In this document: positions 36,295-45,392 of the stretch, piece by piece
Numbering within the stretch: position 1 is the stretch's first letter
How the letters are laid out: the number at the start of each line of letters is the position of its first letter
Source of the DNA: Pseudomonas oryzihabitans NBRC 102199
GTDB lineage: Bacteria; Pseudomonadota; Gammaproteobacteria; Pseudomonadales; Pseudomonadaceae
Assembly: GCF_000730625.1 (NCBI RefSeq)
Contig: NZ_BBIT01000021.1
Span: 1-64,000 of the forward strand
Direction: 5' to 3'
DNA: 64,000 nucleotides
Position numbers and translations under genes: made by a program
The notes under the pieces: model-generated
The model's database searches: none
The model's input: only the letters and a program-made list of their open reading frames with translations
What the model was told of the DNA's origin: nothing

Positions 36295-36311
36295 ATCTGG
36301 AAGGGCAGGGA

Positions 36312-36872
36312 TCAGGCGACGCGCAGGCCCTGGCTCGACCCCAGCTTCGCCAGGTGGAGCAGGCCTTCCTCCCACTGCCGATGCCCGGAGCGGGTGTTGA
36401 TATGGCCGGCACCGGGCAGGACATCCAGTTCGCTGCCCCAGGCCTGCGCCAGGGCTTCGGCCCGCGGCAGGCTGATGGCATGGTCGTTGTCCGAGGTCAC
36501 CACCCGCGAGGGGAAGGGTAACGGCTGGCGTGGCAAGGGGGCGAAACCCACCAGCTCCACGGGGCAACCCGGACGTTCGACATCGGCCGGCGCCACCAGC
36601 AAGGCCGCCAGCACCCGCTGCCGGCGGGCCACCGGCGCGCTGGCCGCCCAACGGGCGACGGTCACGCACCCCAGGCTATGGGCGATCAGCACCACCGGCG
36701 CATTGGCCTGGGCGATGGCCGCGTCGAGGGCGGCGACCCAGCGCTGCGGATCGGGACGCTGCCAGTCGTCCTGTTCGACCCGACGGGCATCCGGCAGGCG
36801 GCGTTGCCAGTGGGTCTGCCAATGCTCGGGACCGGAGCCTTGCCAACCGGGAAGGATGAGATAGCGGGTCAT
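36312..36872 (-). CDS. RBBP9/YdeN-type serine hydrolase
   Basis: A 186-residue compact alpha/beta hydrolase. ILPGWQGSGPEHWQTHW is the diagnostic N terminus, AHSLGC holds the nucleophile Ser, SDNDHAIS the Asp region and GAGHINTRSGH the catalytic His. Cytoplasmic; natural substrate unknown. Confidence 0.9.
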   Translation of the reverse strand: MTRYLILPGWQGSGPEHWQTHWQRRLPDARRVEQDDWQRPDPQRWVAALDAAIAQANAPVVLIAHSLGCVTVARWAASAPVARRQRVLAALLVAPADVERPGCPVELVGFAPLPRQPLPFPSRVVTSDNDHAISLPRAEALAQAWGSELDVLPGAGHINTRSGHRQWEEGLLHLAKLGSSQGLRVA

Positions 36873-36984
36873 GGCGGTGCTCCGCGGGGGAAAGGGAGCA
36901 TCAATAGTGCCGACGGTCGATCCGTAGGAGAAAGAATAAAAGGCGCTTTGTTTATGCCTTACGCCTTGGTATGCAGTGGCGGAA

Positions 36985-37125
36985 TCGCGATCGTGGCGGT
37001 TCGCCGATGCGACCGCTCCTACGGAACTTCGGCGTTTTGTGGATCGCGGCCATGGCTGCTCCTACGGAAATATCCGTCTCGTGTAGGAGCGGCCGCGTCG
37101 GCGGACCGCCATGGCCGCGATCAAA
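36985..37125. repeat. cluster of Pseudomonas REP elements
   Basis: Three REP-type units. Two are in inverted orientation, ending CCGCTCCTAC (about 36985-37021) and TGCTCCTAC (about 37040-37074). One is forward, GTAGGAGCGGCC...GGCCGCGATC (37083-37121). The opposed units can form a long imperfect hairpin. They sit just past the quinone-reductase-like gene. Confidence 0.85.
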
Positions 37126-37133
37126 AAAACCAA

Positions 37134-37748
37134 CTACTCGTTCCGCCCCAACCGTTCCACTTCCTGCAGCCAGCGCAGCCGCTGTTCCTCGTCCGCCGCC
37201 CGCACCGGCGAATACTCGTGCACCTGCAGCACCTGGATGCCGCAGGCTTCGAGGCCTTCCTGGATGCCCTGGCGATGGGGCGCATGGTTGCGCAGGCGCT
37301 GCCAGGGGGAGGGCGGGGTGTCGGAGGTGACCAGCAGCTCGGCGCTGCGGCCGGTCAGCAGCGGCTCGCCGCCCCAGGTCTGGTCGCGCTGGGCGAAGGC
37401 GAAGCCCGGTTGCAGCACGCGCTCGAGAAAGCCCGCCAGCACCGCCGGCAGGCCGTTCCACCACACCGGGTAGATGAACACCAGGTGCTCGGCCCAGTGG
37501 ATCTGCCGCTGGGCTTCCAGCAGATCCGGCTCCAGCGTCTGCGAGAGGTCATAGCCCTCGCGCAGCACCGGATCGAACTGGGCGTCGGCCAGCTTGAGCT
37601 GGCGCACCACCTGGCCACTGGCCTGGGCGCCCTGGACATAGGCATCGGCCAGCGACTGGCAGAAACTGGTGCGCTTGGGATTGCCCTGGATGACCAGCAG
37701 GCGCCGGCCATCCCCTTCCAGCGGCGTGGCGCCGCGTGCCTCAGCCAC
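37134..37748 (-). CDS. NAD(P)H dehydrogenase (quinone)-like flavoprotein
   Basis: About 204 residues in a flavodoxin-like fold: LLVIQGNPKRTSFCQSLADAY at the N terminus and the FMN/FAD-binding IHWAEHLVFIYPVWWNGLPA. It belongs to the KefF/MdaB/NQO group of quinone oxidoreductases. GTG 37748, overlapping the fumC stop, is preceded by GGAAG at 9 bases; the start is not certain. It is probably co-transcribed with fumC and could help against oxidative stress. Confidence 0.8.
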   Translation of the reverse strand: MAEARGATPLEGDGRRLLVIQGNPKRTSFCQSLADAYVQGAQASGQVVRQLKLADAQFDPVLREGYDLSQTLEPDLLEAQRQIHWAEHLVFIYPVWWNGLPAVLAGFLERVLQPGFAFAQRDQTWGGEPLLTGRSAELLVTSDTPPSPWQRLRNHAPHRQGIQEGLEACGIQVLQVHEYSPVRAADEEQRLRWLQEVERLGRNE

Positions 37749-39135
37749 GGCCACCGGCTTCCAGCATGGTTTCCGGACGTACCCATTCGTCGAACTGCGC
37801 ATCGGTCAGGTAGCCGAGCTCCAGCGCGGCGGCGCGCAGGGTCTTGTTCTCGGCATAGGCCTTCTTGGCGATCTCGGCGGCCTTGTCGTAGCCGATGTGC
37901 GGATTGAGCGCCGTCACCAGCATCAGCCCCTGTTCCAGGTGCTCGGCCATCTTGTGCTCGTCCGGCTCCATGCCGGTGACGCAATGGGTGTTGAAGTTGC
38001 GGCAGCCATCGGCCAGCAGGCGAATGGATTCCAGCACGTTGTGGGCGATCACCGGCTTGTAGACGTTGAGCTGCAGATGGCCCTGGCTCGCGGCGAAACC
38101 CACGGTGACGTCGTTGCCGATCACCTGGCAGGCCAGCATCGACAGGGCCTCGCACTGGGTGGGATTGACCTTGCCCGGCATGATGGAGCTGCCCGGTTCG
38201 TTGGCCGGCAGTTTCACCTCGGCGAAGCCGGCGCGCGGACCGGAGCCCAGCAGGCGCAGGTCGTTGGCGATCTTCATCAGGGCCACGGCCAGGGTCTTGA
38301 GGCCGCCGTGCAGGGCCACCAGCGGCTCATGGCCGGCGAGGGCGGCGAACTTGTTCGGTGCGGTGACGAAGGGCAGACCGGTGAGTTCGGCGATTTCCTT
38401 GGCGATGGCTTCGTCGAAGCCCTTGGGCGCGTTGAGACCGGTGCCCACGGCGGTGCCGCCCTGGGCCAGTTCCAGGACCGCCGGCAGGGCGTTGCGGATG
38501 GCCCGCTCGGCCAGATCCAGCTGGGCGACGAAGGCCGACAGCTCCTGGCCGAAGGTCACCGGGGTGGCGTCCATCATGTGGGTGCGGCCGGTCTTGACCA
38601 GGTTCTGGTAGCGCGCCGATTGCAGTGCCAGGCCGCCGGACAGCTCGGCGATGGCCGGCAGCAGGTCGTTCTGCACCGCCAGGGCGGTGGCGATGTGCAT
38701 GGCGGTGGGGAAGCAGTCGTTGGAGCTCTGCCCGCGATTGACGTGGTCATTGGGATGGACCGGCTTCTTGCCGCCCATGCCGTTGCCGGCCAGTTCGTTG
38801 CTGCGCCCGGCGATGACCTCGTTGACGTTCATGTTGCTCTGGGTGCCGCTGCCGGTCTGCCAGACCACCAGGGGAAACTGGTCGTCATGGAAACCGTCGA
38901 GGATCTCGCTGCTGGCCTTCTCGATCAGGGTGGCGACGTCTTCCGGCAACTCGCCAAGGCGCAGATTGACCCGCGCGGCCGCCTTCTTCACCGTCGCCAG
39001 GGCATGCACCACCGCCAGCGGCATCTGCTGGTTGCCGATGGCGAAGTTTTCCAGCGACCTCTGGGTCTGGGCACCCCAGTAGACGTCGTCGGCTACTTCG
39101 ATGGGGCCGATGCTATCGGTTTCGGTGCGGCTCAT
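37741..39135 (-). CDS. fumC: class II fumarate hydratase
   Basis: A 464-residue oxygen-stable fumarase without an Fe-S cluster, converting fumarate to malate in the TCA cycle. Catalytic landmarks: GSGTQSNMNVNEVI, HPNDHVNRGQSSND, TGRTHMMDATP and the flexible SS loop GSSIMPGKVNPTQ. It overlaps the downstream flavoprotein gene. A Fur-like inverted repeat is upstream. Confidence 0.96.
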   Translation of the reverse strand: MSRTETDSIGPIEVADDVYWGAQTQRSLENFAIGNQQMPLAVVHALATVKKAAARVNLRLGELPEDVATLIEKASSEILDGFHDDQFPLVVWQTGSGTQSNMNVNEVIAGRSNELAGNGMGGKKPVHPNDHVNRGQSSNDCFPTAMHIATALAVQNDLLPAIAELSGGLALQSARYQNLVKTGRTHMMDATPVTFGQELSAFVAQLDLAERAIRNALPAVLELAQGGTAVGTGLNAPKGFDEAIAKEIAELTGLPFVTAPNKFAALAGHEPLVALHGGLKTLAVALMKIANDLRLLGSGPRAGFAEVKLPANEPGSSIMPGKVNPTQCEALSMLACQVIGNDVTVGFAASQGHLQLNVYKPVIAHNVLESIRLLADGCRNFNTHCVTGMEPDEHKMAEHLEQGLMLVTALNPHIGYDKAAEIAKKAYAENKTLRAAALELGYLTDAQFDEWVRPETMLEAGGRG

Positions 39136-39200
39136 GGCGGTCTCCGTTGATGAGGTAGGGTCCAGCTAACTTGGGCAGCAGGTTAGCGCCAGGGTTCCCA

Positions 39201-39220
39201 AATGGGAAGTATTCTCAAAT
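39201..39220. promoter_or_regulatory. Fur-box-like inverted repeat
   Basis: AATGGGAAGTATTCTCAAAT: AATG.GAA-GTA-TTC.CA..T forms an imperfect palindrome like Fur sites (ATGAGAA..TTCTCAT core). It lies 66 bases before fumC and 87 before the DUF2059 gene. Fur control of the iron-independent FumC is established in Pseudomonas; this site is inferred by eye. Confidence 0.4.
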
Positions 39221-39306
39221 GGCTGCGGATCCTCACCAAGTTCAGGCCAGGTTCAGCCGCTCTGTGGCACACTCGCGGTCCATTTTCAGCCTCCTGAAGG
39301 ATGCCC

Positions 39307-39843
39307 ATGAAGAAGACCCTCCGTACGCTTGGCGCCGTCGTTGTGCTCGCCAGCGCCAGCAGCTTCGCCCTGGCCGATGCCAAGAGCCACGCGGCCGACG
39401 CGGAGCGCTTTCTCAAGCTGGCCAACGCCGACAAGCTGACCACGCCGGTCTATGCCCAGGTCCAGCAACTCTTCGCCCAGCACTTCGAGCAGGCCAAGGC
39501 GCCGGCCAAGAAGGCCGTGCTGGAAAGCTACACCGCCCGCGCCAACCAGGCGCTGGACAGCACCATCGGCTGGGAAAAGATCAAGCCCGAGATGGTCAAG
39601 CTGTACACCGACAACTTCACCGAAGACGAGCTGGAAGGCCTGATCAAGTTCTACCAGTCCGATCTGGGCAAGAAGATGATCGCCACCCTGCCGCGCCTGT
39701 CGGCGCAGTCCGCCCAGCTGACCCAGGCCAAGCTGGAGCAGGCGGTACCCAAGGTCAACGGCATCCTCGCCGAGATGGACAAGGAGCTGGGCGTGAAGCC
39801 GCCGGCCGGTGCCGAGAACGCGCCGCCGCCCGCCAAGCGCTGA
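39307..39843 (+). CDS. exported DUF2059 protein
   Basis: A 178-residue protein with a signal peptide ending at FALAD. A helical DUF2059 domain follows (WEKIKPEMVKLYTDNFTEDELEGLIKFYQS, SDLGKKMIATLP), then a proline/alanine tail. ATG 39307 is chosen because GAAGG lies 6 bases upstream; ATG 39301 is too close to it. Function of DUF2059 is unknown. It diverges from fumC. Confidence 0.85.
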   Translation: MKKTLRTLGAVVVLASASSFALADAKSHAADAERFLKLANADKLTTPVYAQVQQLFAQHFEQAKAPAKKAVLESYTARANQALDSTIGWEKIKPEMVKLYTDNFTEDELEGLIKFYQSDLGKKMIATLPRLSAQSAQLTQAKLEQAVPKVNGILAEMDKELGVKPPAGAENAPPPAKR

Positions 39844-39861
39844 TTCCCGCCGTTGCCACGA

Positions 39862-39885
39862 AGCCCGGACCTGTTCCGGGCTTTG
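39862..39885 (+). terminator. terminator of the DUF2059 gene
   Basis: AGCCCGGA (39862-39869), CCTGT loop, TCCGGGCT (39875-39882), short T-run. Confidence 0.7.
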
Positions 39886-39965
39886 TCGTCTGAGGGCCGA
39901 CCGGAGCGATTCCGGGCGGGCCGCCAGCCCGTTAGAATGCGGGTTCTTACAGTCGAGGTATCCCC

Positions 39966-40277
39966 ATGAGCATGCGCGAACGTATCCAGTCCAGCCTGGG
40001 CCTGTTGCAACCCGAGCACCTGGAGGTGCTGGACGAAAGCCACATGCACAGTCGCGGCCAGGAGACCCACTACAAGGCGGTGGTGGTCAGCCCGCACTTC
40101 GCCGGTCTCAACGCGGTGAAGCGCCACCAGAAGGTCTACGGCACCCTGGGCGAACTCATGGGCCAGTTCCATGCCCTGGCGCTGCACACCTACACCCCGG
40201 AAGAGTGGGCGGCCCAGGGGCAGGCACCGGATTCGCCCACCTGCCGCGGCGGCAGCAAGCACGACCTGGCGGGTTGA
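39966..40277 (+). CDS. bolA: BolA-family protein
   Basis: A 103-residue cytoplasmic BolA domain: MRERIQSSLGLLQPEHLEVLDESHMH, HYKAVVVSPHFAGLNAVKRHQKVYG, with conserved His in ALALHTYTPEEW. BolA proteins pair with monothiol glutaredoxins in iron-sulfur trafficking and affect morphology and biofilm genes. Followed by its own terminator. Confidence 0.92.
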   Translation: MSMRERIQSSLGLLQPEHLEVLDESHMHSRGQETHYKAVVVSPHFAGLNAVKRHQKVYGTLGELMGQFHALALHTYTPEEWAAQGQAPDSPTCRGGSKHDLAG

Positions 40278-40328
40278 GTCCCGCCAGCCCTGTTCAGCGA
40301 CAGCCTGTATTGGTTAAAATTTGATCGG

Positions 40329-40352
40329 CGCCGGCATCCTTGCCGGCGTTTT
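40329..40352 (+). terminator. terminator of bolA
   Basis: CGCCGGCA (40329-40336), TCCT loop, TGCCGGCG (40341-40348), then TTTT. Confidence 0.88.
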
Positions 40353-40359
40353 CGTCAAA

Positions 40360-40500
40360 GAACCTGTTTCATGACCTCGCGAGCTAGAGACAAACAAGGC
40401 GAAAAGGGCTGAGGAAGCGGAGTTTACGAGTGGTAAATGAGCATTCCAAAGACCTTTTCAACGCAGTTTGGCCGACGCGCAGCAGGTCATGAACAGGTTC
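40360..40500. repeat. 141-bp element with terminal inverted repeats (MITE-like)
   Basis: GAACCTGTTTCATGACCT (40360-40377) and AGGTCATGAACAGGTTC (40484-40500) are inverted copies differing by one base insertion. The interior has GAGTTTAC-GAGTG-GTAAAT and no credible gene. It resembles small non-coding mobile or REP-type elements; no target duplication is obvious. Confidence 0.65.
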
Positions 40501-40544
40501 TAACCGGTCCGCCCTTTGCGAGGGCGACCCCTGGGAACCCGAAG

Positions 40545-41498
40545 ATGACCGACAAGATTGTCGTGGCGGCCTTGTACAAGTTCGTCACCCTGGACGACTA
40601 CGTCCAATTGCGTGAACCCCTGCTGCAGACCCTCCTGGCGAACGACGTCAAGGGCACCCTGCTGCTGGCCGAGGAAGGCATCAATGGCACCGTCTCCGGC
40701 AGCCGCGCGGGCATCGATGCCGTGCTCGCCTGGCTGCGCGCCGATCCGCGCCTGGTCGACATCGACCACAAGGAATCCTACTGCGCCGAGCAGCCCTTCT
40801 ATCGCACCAAGGTCAAGCTGAAGAAGGAGATCGTCACCCTAGGCGTGCCCGGCGTCGATCCCAACCAGCGCGTGGGGACCTATGTCGAACCCCGGAACTG
40901 GAATGCCCTGGTCGACGATCCCGAGGTGCTGGTGATCGACACCCGCAACGACTACGAGGTGGGCATCGGCAGCTTCAAGGGCGCCATCGATCCCAAGACC
41001 AAGAGCTTCCGCGATTTCCCGGCCTATATCCGCGAGCACTTCGATCCGGCCCGGCACCGGAAGGTCGCCATGTTCTGCACCGGCGGCATCCGCTGCGAGA
41101 AGGCGTCGAGCTTCATGCTTCAGGAGGGCTTTCCCGAGGTCTTCCACCTCAAGGGCGGCATCCTCAAGTACCTCGAAGAGGTGCCCGCGGCCGAGTCGCG
41201 CTGGGAGGGCGAGTGCTTCGTCTTCGACAACCGGGTGACCGTGACCCATGACCTCGCCGAAGGGGTCTACGACCAGTGCCATGCCTGCCGCACGCCGGTC
41301 TCGCCGGAAGACATGCAGTCGCCGCACTACAGCCCCGGCATCAGCTGCCCGCACTGCTGGGATTCGCTGTCGGAAAAGACCCGCGCTGGCGCTCGCGAGC
41401 GGCAGAAGCAGATCGAACTGGCGCGTCTGCGCAACGAACCCCACCCCATCGGCCGCGATCCGCGGCTCAACGCCACGCCCAGCCTCGAGGAGGTCTAG
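40545..41498 (+). CDS. trhO: tRNA uridine(34) hydroxylase TrhO (rhodanese family)
   Basis: A 317-residue protein. TrhO makes ho5U34 using O2, the intermediate that CmoB (encoded at the left edge) converts to cmo5U. N-terminal acylphosphatase-like domain, central rhodanese domain with catalytic Cys in [14 protein letters not shown], and a Cys-rich C-terminal region ([25 protein letters not shown]). Start ATG 40545; upstream frame runs into the repeat element. First of a three-gene operon. Confidence 0.93.
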   Translation: MTDKIVVAALYKFVTLDDYVQLREPLLQTLLANDVKGTLLLAEEGINGTVSGSRAGIDAVLAWLRADPRLVDIDHKESYCAEQPFYRTKVKLKKEIVTLGVPGVDPNQRVGTYVEPRNWNALVDDPEVLVIDTRNDYEVGIGSFKGAIDPKTKSFRDFPAYIREHFDPARHRKVAMFCTGGIRCEKASSFMLQEGFPEVFHLKGGILKYLEEVPAAESRWEGECFVFDNRVTVTHDLAEGVYDQCHACRTPVSPEDMQSPHYSPGISCPHCWDSLSEKTRAGARERQKQIELARLRNEPHPIGRDPRLNATPSLEEV

Positions 41499-41499
41499 G

Positions 41500-42135
41500 A
41501 TGACCGGTCGCCTGCTCTATGTGATGGACCCCATGTGCTCCTGGTGCTGGGGCTTCGCCCCGGTGGTCGAGCGCCTGGCCGAGCGGGCGGCTGCCCAGGA
41601 CATCCCCCTGCAGCTGGTGGTCGGCGGCCTGCGCCGCGAGCGGGTGGCCCAGGACACCGCCAGCCGGGTACGCACCCTGGCCTACTGGCAGGCGGTACAG
41701 GAGACCACTGGCCAGCCCTTCGCCCTCGACCAGGGCCCGCCGGAAGGCCTGGTGTACGACACCGAGCCGGCCTGCCGCGCCCTGGTCGCCGCGCGCCAAC
41801 TCGACGAAGAGGCCGTCTGGCCGCTGGCCAAGCGCATCCAGCGAGCCTTCTATGTCGAAGCCCGCGACGTCACCCAGCCGGCGCTGCTGGTGGAACTGGC
41901 CGAGGCCTGTGGCCTGCCGCGCATCGAATTCGCCCCGCTGTTCGACGGTGAGGCGGCGCACCAGGCCACCCAGGCCGACTTCGACTGGGCACTCAATCTG
42001 GGCATCGCCGGTTTCCCCACGCTGCTGGCCGAGCGGGACGGCCAGCTGGCGCTGATCACCAACGGCTACCAGCCGCTGGACGAACTGGAGCCGCTGCTGG
42101 ACGCCTGGCTCAGCCGCGGCGCGCAGCCGGCGTGA
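41500..42135 (+). CDS. DsbA-family thioredoxin-fold protein
   Basis: A 211-residue cytoplasmic protein without signal peptide. Near the N terminus, [13 protein letters not shown] carries a CxxC-type redox site (C-S-W-C), and [13 protein letters not shown] holds the cis-Pro. It belongs to the FrnE/2-hydroxychromene isomerase branch of the DsbA family. Starts one base after the trhO stop and overlaps arfB, so all three are co-translated. Confidence 0.85.
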   Translation: MTGRLLYVMDPMCSWCWGFAPVVERLAERAAAQDIPLQLVVGGLRRERVAQDTASRVRTLAYWQAVQETTGQPFALDQGPPEGLVYDTEPACRALVAARQLDEEAVWPLAKRIQRAFYVEARDVTQPALLVELAEACGLPRIEFAPLFDGEAAHQATQADFDWALNLGIAGFPTLLAERDGQLALITNGYQPLDELEPLLDAWLSRGAQPA

Positions 42136-42548
42136 CCCTGGTCATCGACGAGCGTCTGACGCTGCCGGAGCAGGAAATCCAGCTCACCGCGGTGCGCGCC
42201 CAGGGCGCGGGTGGCCAGAACGTCAACAAGGTCTCCAGCGCCGTCCACCTGAGATTCGACATCCAGGCCTCGTCGCTGCCGGAAGCGCTCAAGGCGCGCC
42301 TGCTGGCCTTGCGCGACCAGCGCATCAGCCGCGACGGCGTGGTGGTGATCAAGGCGCAGCAATACCGCACCCAGGAGCAGAATCGCGCCGATGCCCTGGA
42401 GCGCCTGGCCGCGCTGATCGCCGCCGCCAACGTCCAGGAAAAGCCACGGCGACCCACCAAGCCCACCTACGGCTCCAAGCAGCGCCGCCTGGAAGGCAAG
42501 TCGCGTCGCAGCGGCCTCAAGGCCAGTCGCGGACGGGTGGATTTCTAG
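42132..42548 (+). CDS. arfB: alternative ribosome-rescue factor ArfB
   Basis: A 138-residue codon-independent peptidyl-tRNA hydrolase that rescues ribosomes stalled without a stop codon. The catalytic GGQ is in [15 protein letters not shown], and the basic tail ([16 protein letters not shown]...) enters the empty mRNA channel. GTG start 42132, overlapping the previous stop (GTGA). Confidence 0.94.
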   Translation: MTLVIDERLTLPEQEIQLTAVRAQGAGGQNVNKVSSAVHLRFDIQASSLPEALKARLLALRDQRISRDGVVVIKAQQYRTQEQNRADALERLAALIAAANVQEKPRRPTKPTYGSKQRRLEGKSRRSGLKASRGRVDF

Positions 42549-42566
42549 GGTGCGCGCGAGCCTGAG

Positions 42567-43412
42567 CTAGCGCACCACGATCAGCGCGCTGCCGGCGGCT
42601 TCCAGCATGTTGCGGGTGTTGCTGCCCATGAAGAAGTGGCGCAGGCGGGAGTGGCCGAAGGCGCCCATCACCACCAGCTCGAGACCGTGCTGCTTGCGAT
42701 AACGCTCCAGGCCCAGCTCCACGTCGCCGTCGGTGATGGCGGTGGTGACCGTGCGGCCCCGGGCTCTGAGTTCGTCGGCGGCGCGAGCGAGGGCGACGCG
42801 GCGTTCTTCGCGGTCGCGGCCAACCGTCACCAGGTGGCAGGCCAGGCCGTCGAACAGTCGGCAGTTGGCCACCCAGGTCACCGCCTTGCGGGCGCTGCTG
42901 CTGTCGTCATAGGCCAGCAGCACGCCGTCGGGTTTGACGAACAGGTGGCCGGCCACCAGCAGCGGGCGATGCAGGAGGCGGATGGCGCTCTCCAGATGGC
43001 GACCGATCAGCCGCTTGGGCGGGCTGTCCTCGCCCTGGCGGCCCAGCACGATGAGGTCGAAATCCTCCTGCAGACTCTCCAGCGAACCTATCAGGTCACC
43101 GTGCTGCAGCACGGCGCCGGCGCAGCGGGCCTGCTGCTCCTCTACCCGCAACTGGGCGGCATCGAGCAGCAGCCGACCCTGGTCTTCGGCGAGATTGCCG
43201 CGCTGCGCGTCCAGGGCGGCCAGCTCGGTGAGCAGGTGTTCGCGGTTGACCAGCAGCGGCGGCGTGGCCTGGCCCGGCCGCGGGAAGCGGCGCTGATCCA
43301 GTACATGCAGCAGGGTGAGCGGGGCATCCAGGGCGAGGCCTGCCCAGGCGGCGAAGTCGCAGACGGCGGCGCTGACGGCCGAGCCGTCGAGGCAGGCAAG
43401 GATCTTGGACAT
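42567..43412 (-). CDS. tandem universal stress protein
   Basis: A 281-residue protein with two UspA domains. The first (ILACLDGSAVSAAVCDFAAW) and second (GVLLAYDDSSSARKAV) each start with the Usp strand-loop. The second ends with the ATP-binding pattern MGAFGHSRLRHFFMGSNTRN, while the first has LGRQGEDSPPKRLIGRHLES. Start ATG 43412 is preferred over an in-frame start 27 bases upstream. It lies 60 bases past the SulP transporter on the same strand and may be co-transcribed. Confidence 0.9.
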   Translation of the reverse strand: MSKILACLDGSAVSAAVCDFAAWAGLALDAPLTLLHVLDQRRFPRPGQATPPLLVNREHLLTELAALDAQRGNLAEDQGRLLLDAAQLRVEEQQARCAGAVLQHGDLIGSLESLQEDFDLIVLGRQGEDSPPKRLIGRHLESAIRLLHRPLLVAGHLFVKPDGVLLAYDDSSSARKAVTWVANCRLFDGLACHLVTVGRDREERRVALARAADELRARGRTVTTAITDGDVELGLERYRKQHGLELVVMGAFGHSRLRHFFMGSNTRNMLEAAGSALIVVR

Positions 43413-43472
43413 GGCCGCGGATCTCCGGGAGCAGGACATTGCTGGGAAAGACCCGGCGGCGCCGTCCGGGGT

Positions 43473-44933
43473 TCAATCGCCGAGGGCGAGGTCGTCCGTC
43501 ACCCCGCCGCGACGCAGCAGCTGCTTGCAGCGTTGCGACAGGTGCAGCACCCGCACCCGCTTGCCGGCCTTGGCATAGCGTTCGTGCAGGGTATGCAGCG
43601 CCGCCACCGCGGAGTAGTCGACGAAACTCAGGTGGCGGCAGTCCACCACGACCTTCGCGGGATCGCCGGCCGGATCGAACTGGTTGAGAAAGGTGGCGGT
43701 GGAGGCGAAGAACAGGGTGCCGTGCACCTGGTACCTCTTGCTGCCGTCCGCCTCCAGGTGGCTGTCGGCATAGAGCCGGCGGGCGTGCTGCCAGGCGAAG
43801 TTGAGCGCGGCCAGGACGATGCCGCAGAGCACCGCGGTGGCGAGATCGGCGAAGACGGTGATCACGGTGACGGCGACGATCATCAGCATGTCGCTGCGCG
43901 GAACCCGGTGCAGCACCCGCAGCGAGGCCCAGGCAAAGGTCTGCTGGGCGACCACGAACATGGTGCCGACCAGCGCCGCCAGGGGAATGCGCTCGATCAG
44001 CGGCGAGAGAAACAGCACGAAGAGCAGCATCAGCACGCCGGCGACCACCCCCGACAGCCGGCCACGGCCACCGGAACTCAGGTTGATCATGGTCTGGCCG
44101 ATCATGGCGCAACCGCCCATGCCGCCGAACAGCCCCGAGGCCAGGTTGGCCGCGCCGAGCGCCACGCACTCGCGATTGGGGCGGCCGCGGCTCTCGGTGA
44201 TTTCGTCGGTGAGATTCAGCGTCAGCAGGGTCTCCAGCAGGCCGACCAGGGCCATCAGCACCGCATAGGGCAGGATGATCTGCAGGGTTTCCAGACTCCA
44301 GGGGATGTCGGGCAGCGTCAGCCGCGGCAGGCCGCCGGCGATATGGGCCATGTCGCCCAGGGTACGGGTCGGCAGGTCGAGGAAGTGCACCGCCAAGCCG
44401 ACGCCGAGGATGGCGGCCAGGGCCGGCGGCACGGCGCGGGTCAGGCGCGGCAGGAGCCAGATGATGGCCATGGTCGCTGCGGTCAGGCCGATCATCAGAT
44501 ACAGCGGGGTACCGCTGAGCCAGGTCTCGCCCTGCTTGAAGTGCTCCAGCTGGGCCAGGGCGATGACGATGGCCAGGCCGTTGACGAACCCCAGCATCAC
44601 CGGGTGCGGCACCATGCGGATCAGCTTGCCCAGGCGCAGAAGACCGAAGCCGATCATCAGCAGGCCGCCGAGCACCACCGTGGCCAGCAGGTACTGCACG
44701 CCGTGCTGCACCACCAGGGCGATGATGACCACCGCCATGGAGCCGGCGGCGCCGGAGACCATGCCGGGGCGGCCACCGAAGAGGGCGGTGAGGGTACAGA
44801 TGAAGAAGGCGCCATAGAGCCCCATCAGCGGGTTGAGATGGGCGACCAGGGCGAAGGCGATGCACTCGGGCACCAGGGCAAAGGACGTGGTGAGACCGGC
44901 CAGGATGTCGGCGCGGGGAGAGACACTTTTCAT
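43473..44933 (-). CDS. SulP-family anion transporter with STAS domain
   Basis: A 486-residue membrane protein with 10 or more helices and a C-terminal STAS domain (about 385-486, VVVDCRHLSFVDYSAVAALHTLHE). Start ATG 44933 gives MKSVSPRADILAGLTTSFALVPECIAFA, the SulP entry helix. SulP members carry sulfate, bicarbonate or dicarboxylates. The pairing with a universal stress protein gene is frequent for bicarbonate-type SulP proteins, but the substrate here is not proven. Confidence 0.9.
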   Translation of the reverse strand: MKSVSPRADILAGLTTSFALVPECIAFALVAHLNPLMGLYGAFFICTLTALFGGRPGMVSGAAGSMAVVIIALVVQHGVQYLLATVVLGGLLMIGFGLLRLGKLIRMVPHPVMLGFVNGLAIVIALAQLEHFKQGETWLSGTPLYLMIGLTAATMAIIWLLPRLTRAVPPALAAILGVGLAVHFLDLPTRTLGDMAHIAGGLPRLTLPDIPWSLETLQIILPYAVLMALVGLLETLLTLNLTDEITESRGRPNRECVALGAANLASGLFGGMGGCAMIGQTMINLSSGGRGRLSGVVAGVLMLLFVLFLSPLIERIPLAALVGTMFVVAQQTFAWASLRVLHRVPRSDMLMIVAVTVITVFADLATAVLCGIVLAALNFAWQHARRLYADSHLEADGSKRYQVHGTLFFASTATFLNQFDPAGDPAKVVVDCRHLSFVDYSAVAALHTLHERYAKAGKRVRVLHLSQRCKQLLRRGGVTDDLALGD

Positions 44934-45392
44934 GGCGTATCCAGAACGGGCGATGGCGCGGCGGGGCGCGATCGCGGAGAGACGACAGGGCAGCAAGACA
45001 CGGGCAGCCGCCGCAGGGGCGGTTACCGGGGGAGGGGTGGTGCTATGGCGGCGTCGGCAGGCGCTTGGACATGGTGAAGGGGTCCGAGGCATCGCGAGGA
45101 AAGTTAGCGAGCTTAGCATGACTTTCCGGCGCTGCCGAATCGACAGGATCAGCGGACCGCTCTACCGGACGCCTTTCGCCAGGCCCTGACCTTGCACATC
45201 CGCTGGATAAGCAGTCGCGATCCGCTGCCCACTCGCCACCCCGTTCGTCAGACCGCGGCGGATCAGGAGACGGAAGGCCGACTTCCATTGATCGGCGACA
45301 ACAGCGAAGCGCTCGATAAGCCAAACGGTTGAGTTACTCTCTGTGCAGGGTCCGGCTACGCACCGGACCCAGCCTGAACGAGGATAAGAACC
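44934..45392. other. 459-bp divergent intergenic region, SulP / fdnG
   Basis: No convincing gene. It must hold the promoters of the SulP gene (leftward) and fdnGHI (rightward). TTGATCGGCGACAA at 45288-45301 is only a weak Anr/Fnr-like match. GAGGA at 45380-45384 is the fdnG ribosome binding site. Confidence 0.6.

Noticed and set aside
45288-45301. Anr/Fnr box before fdnG (TTGATCGGCGACAA)
   Set aside because: The right half matches ATCAA at only three of five positions, and the site is over 90 bases from the start; too weak to claim.
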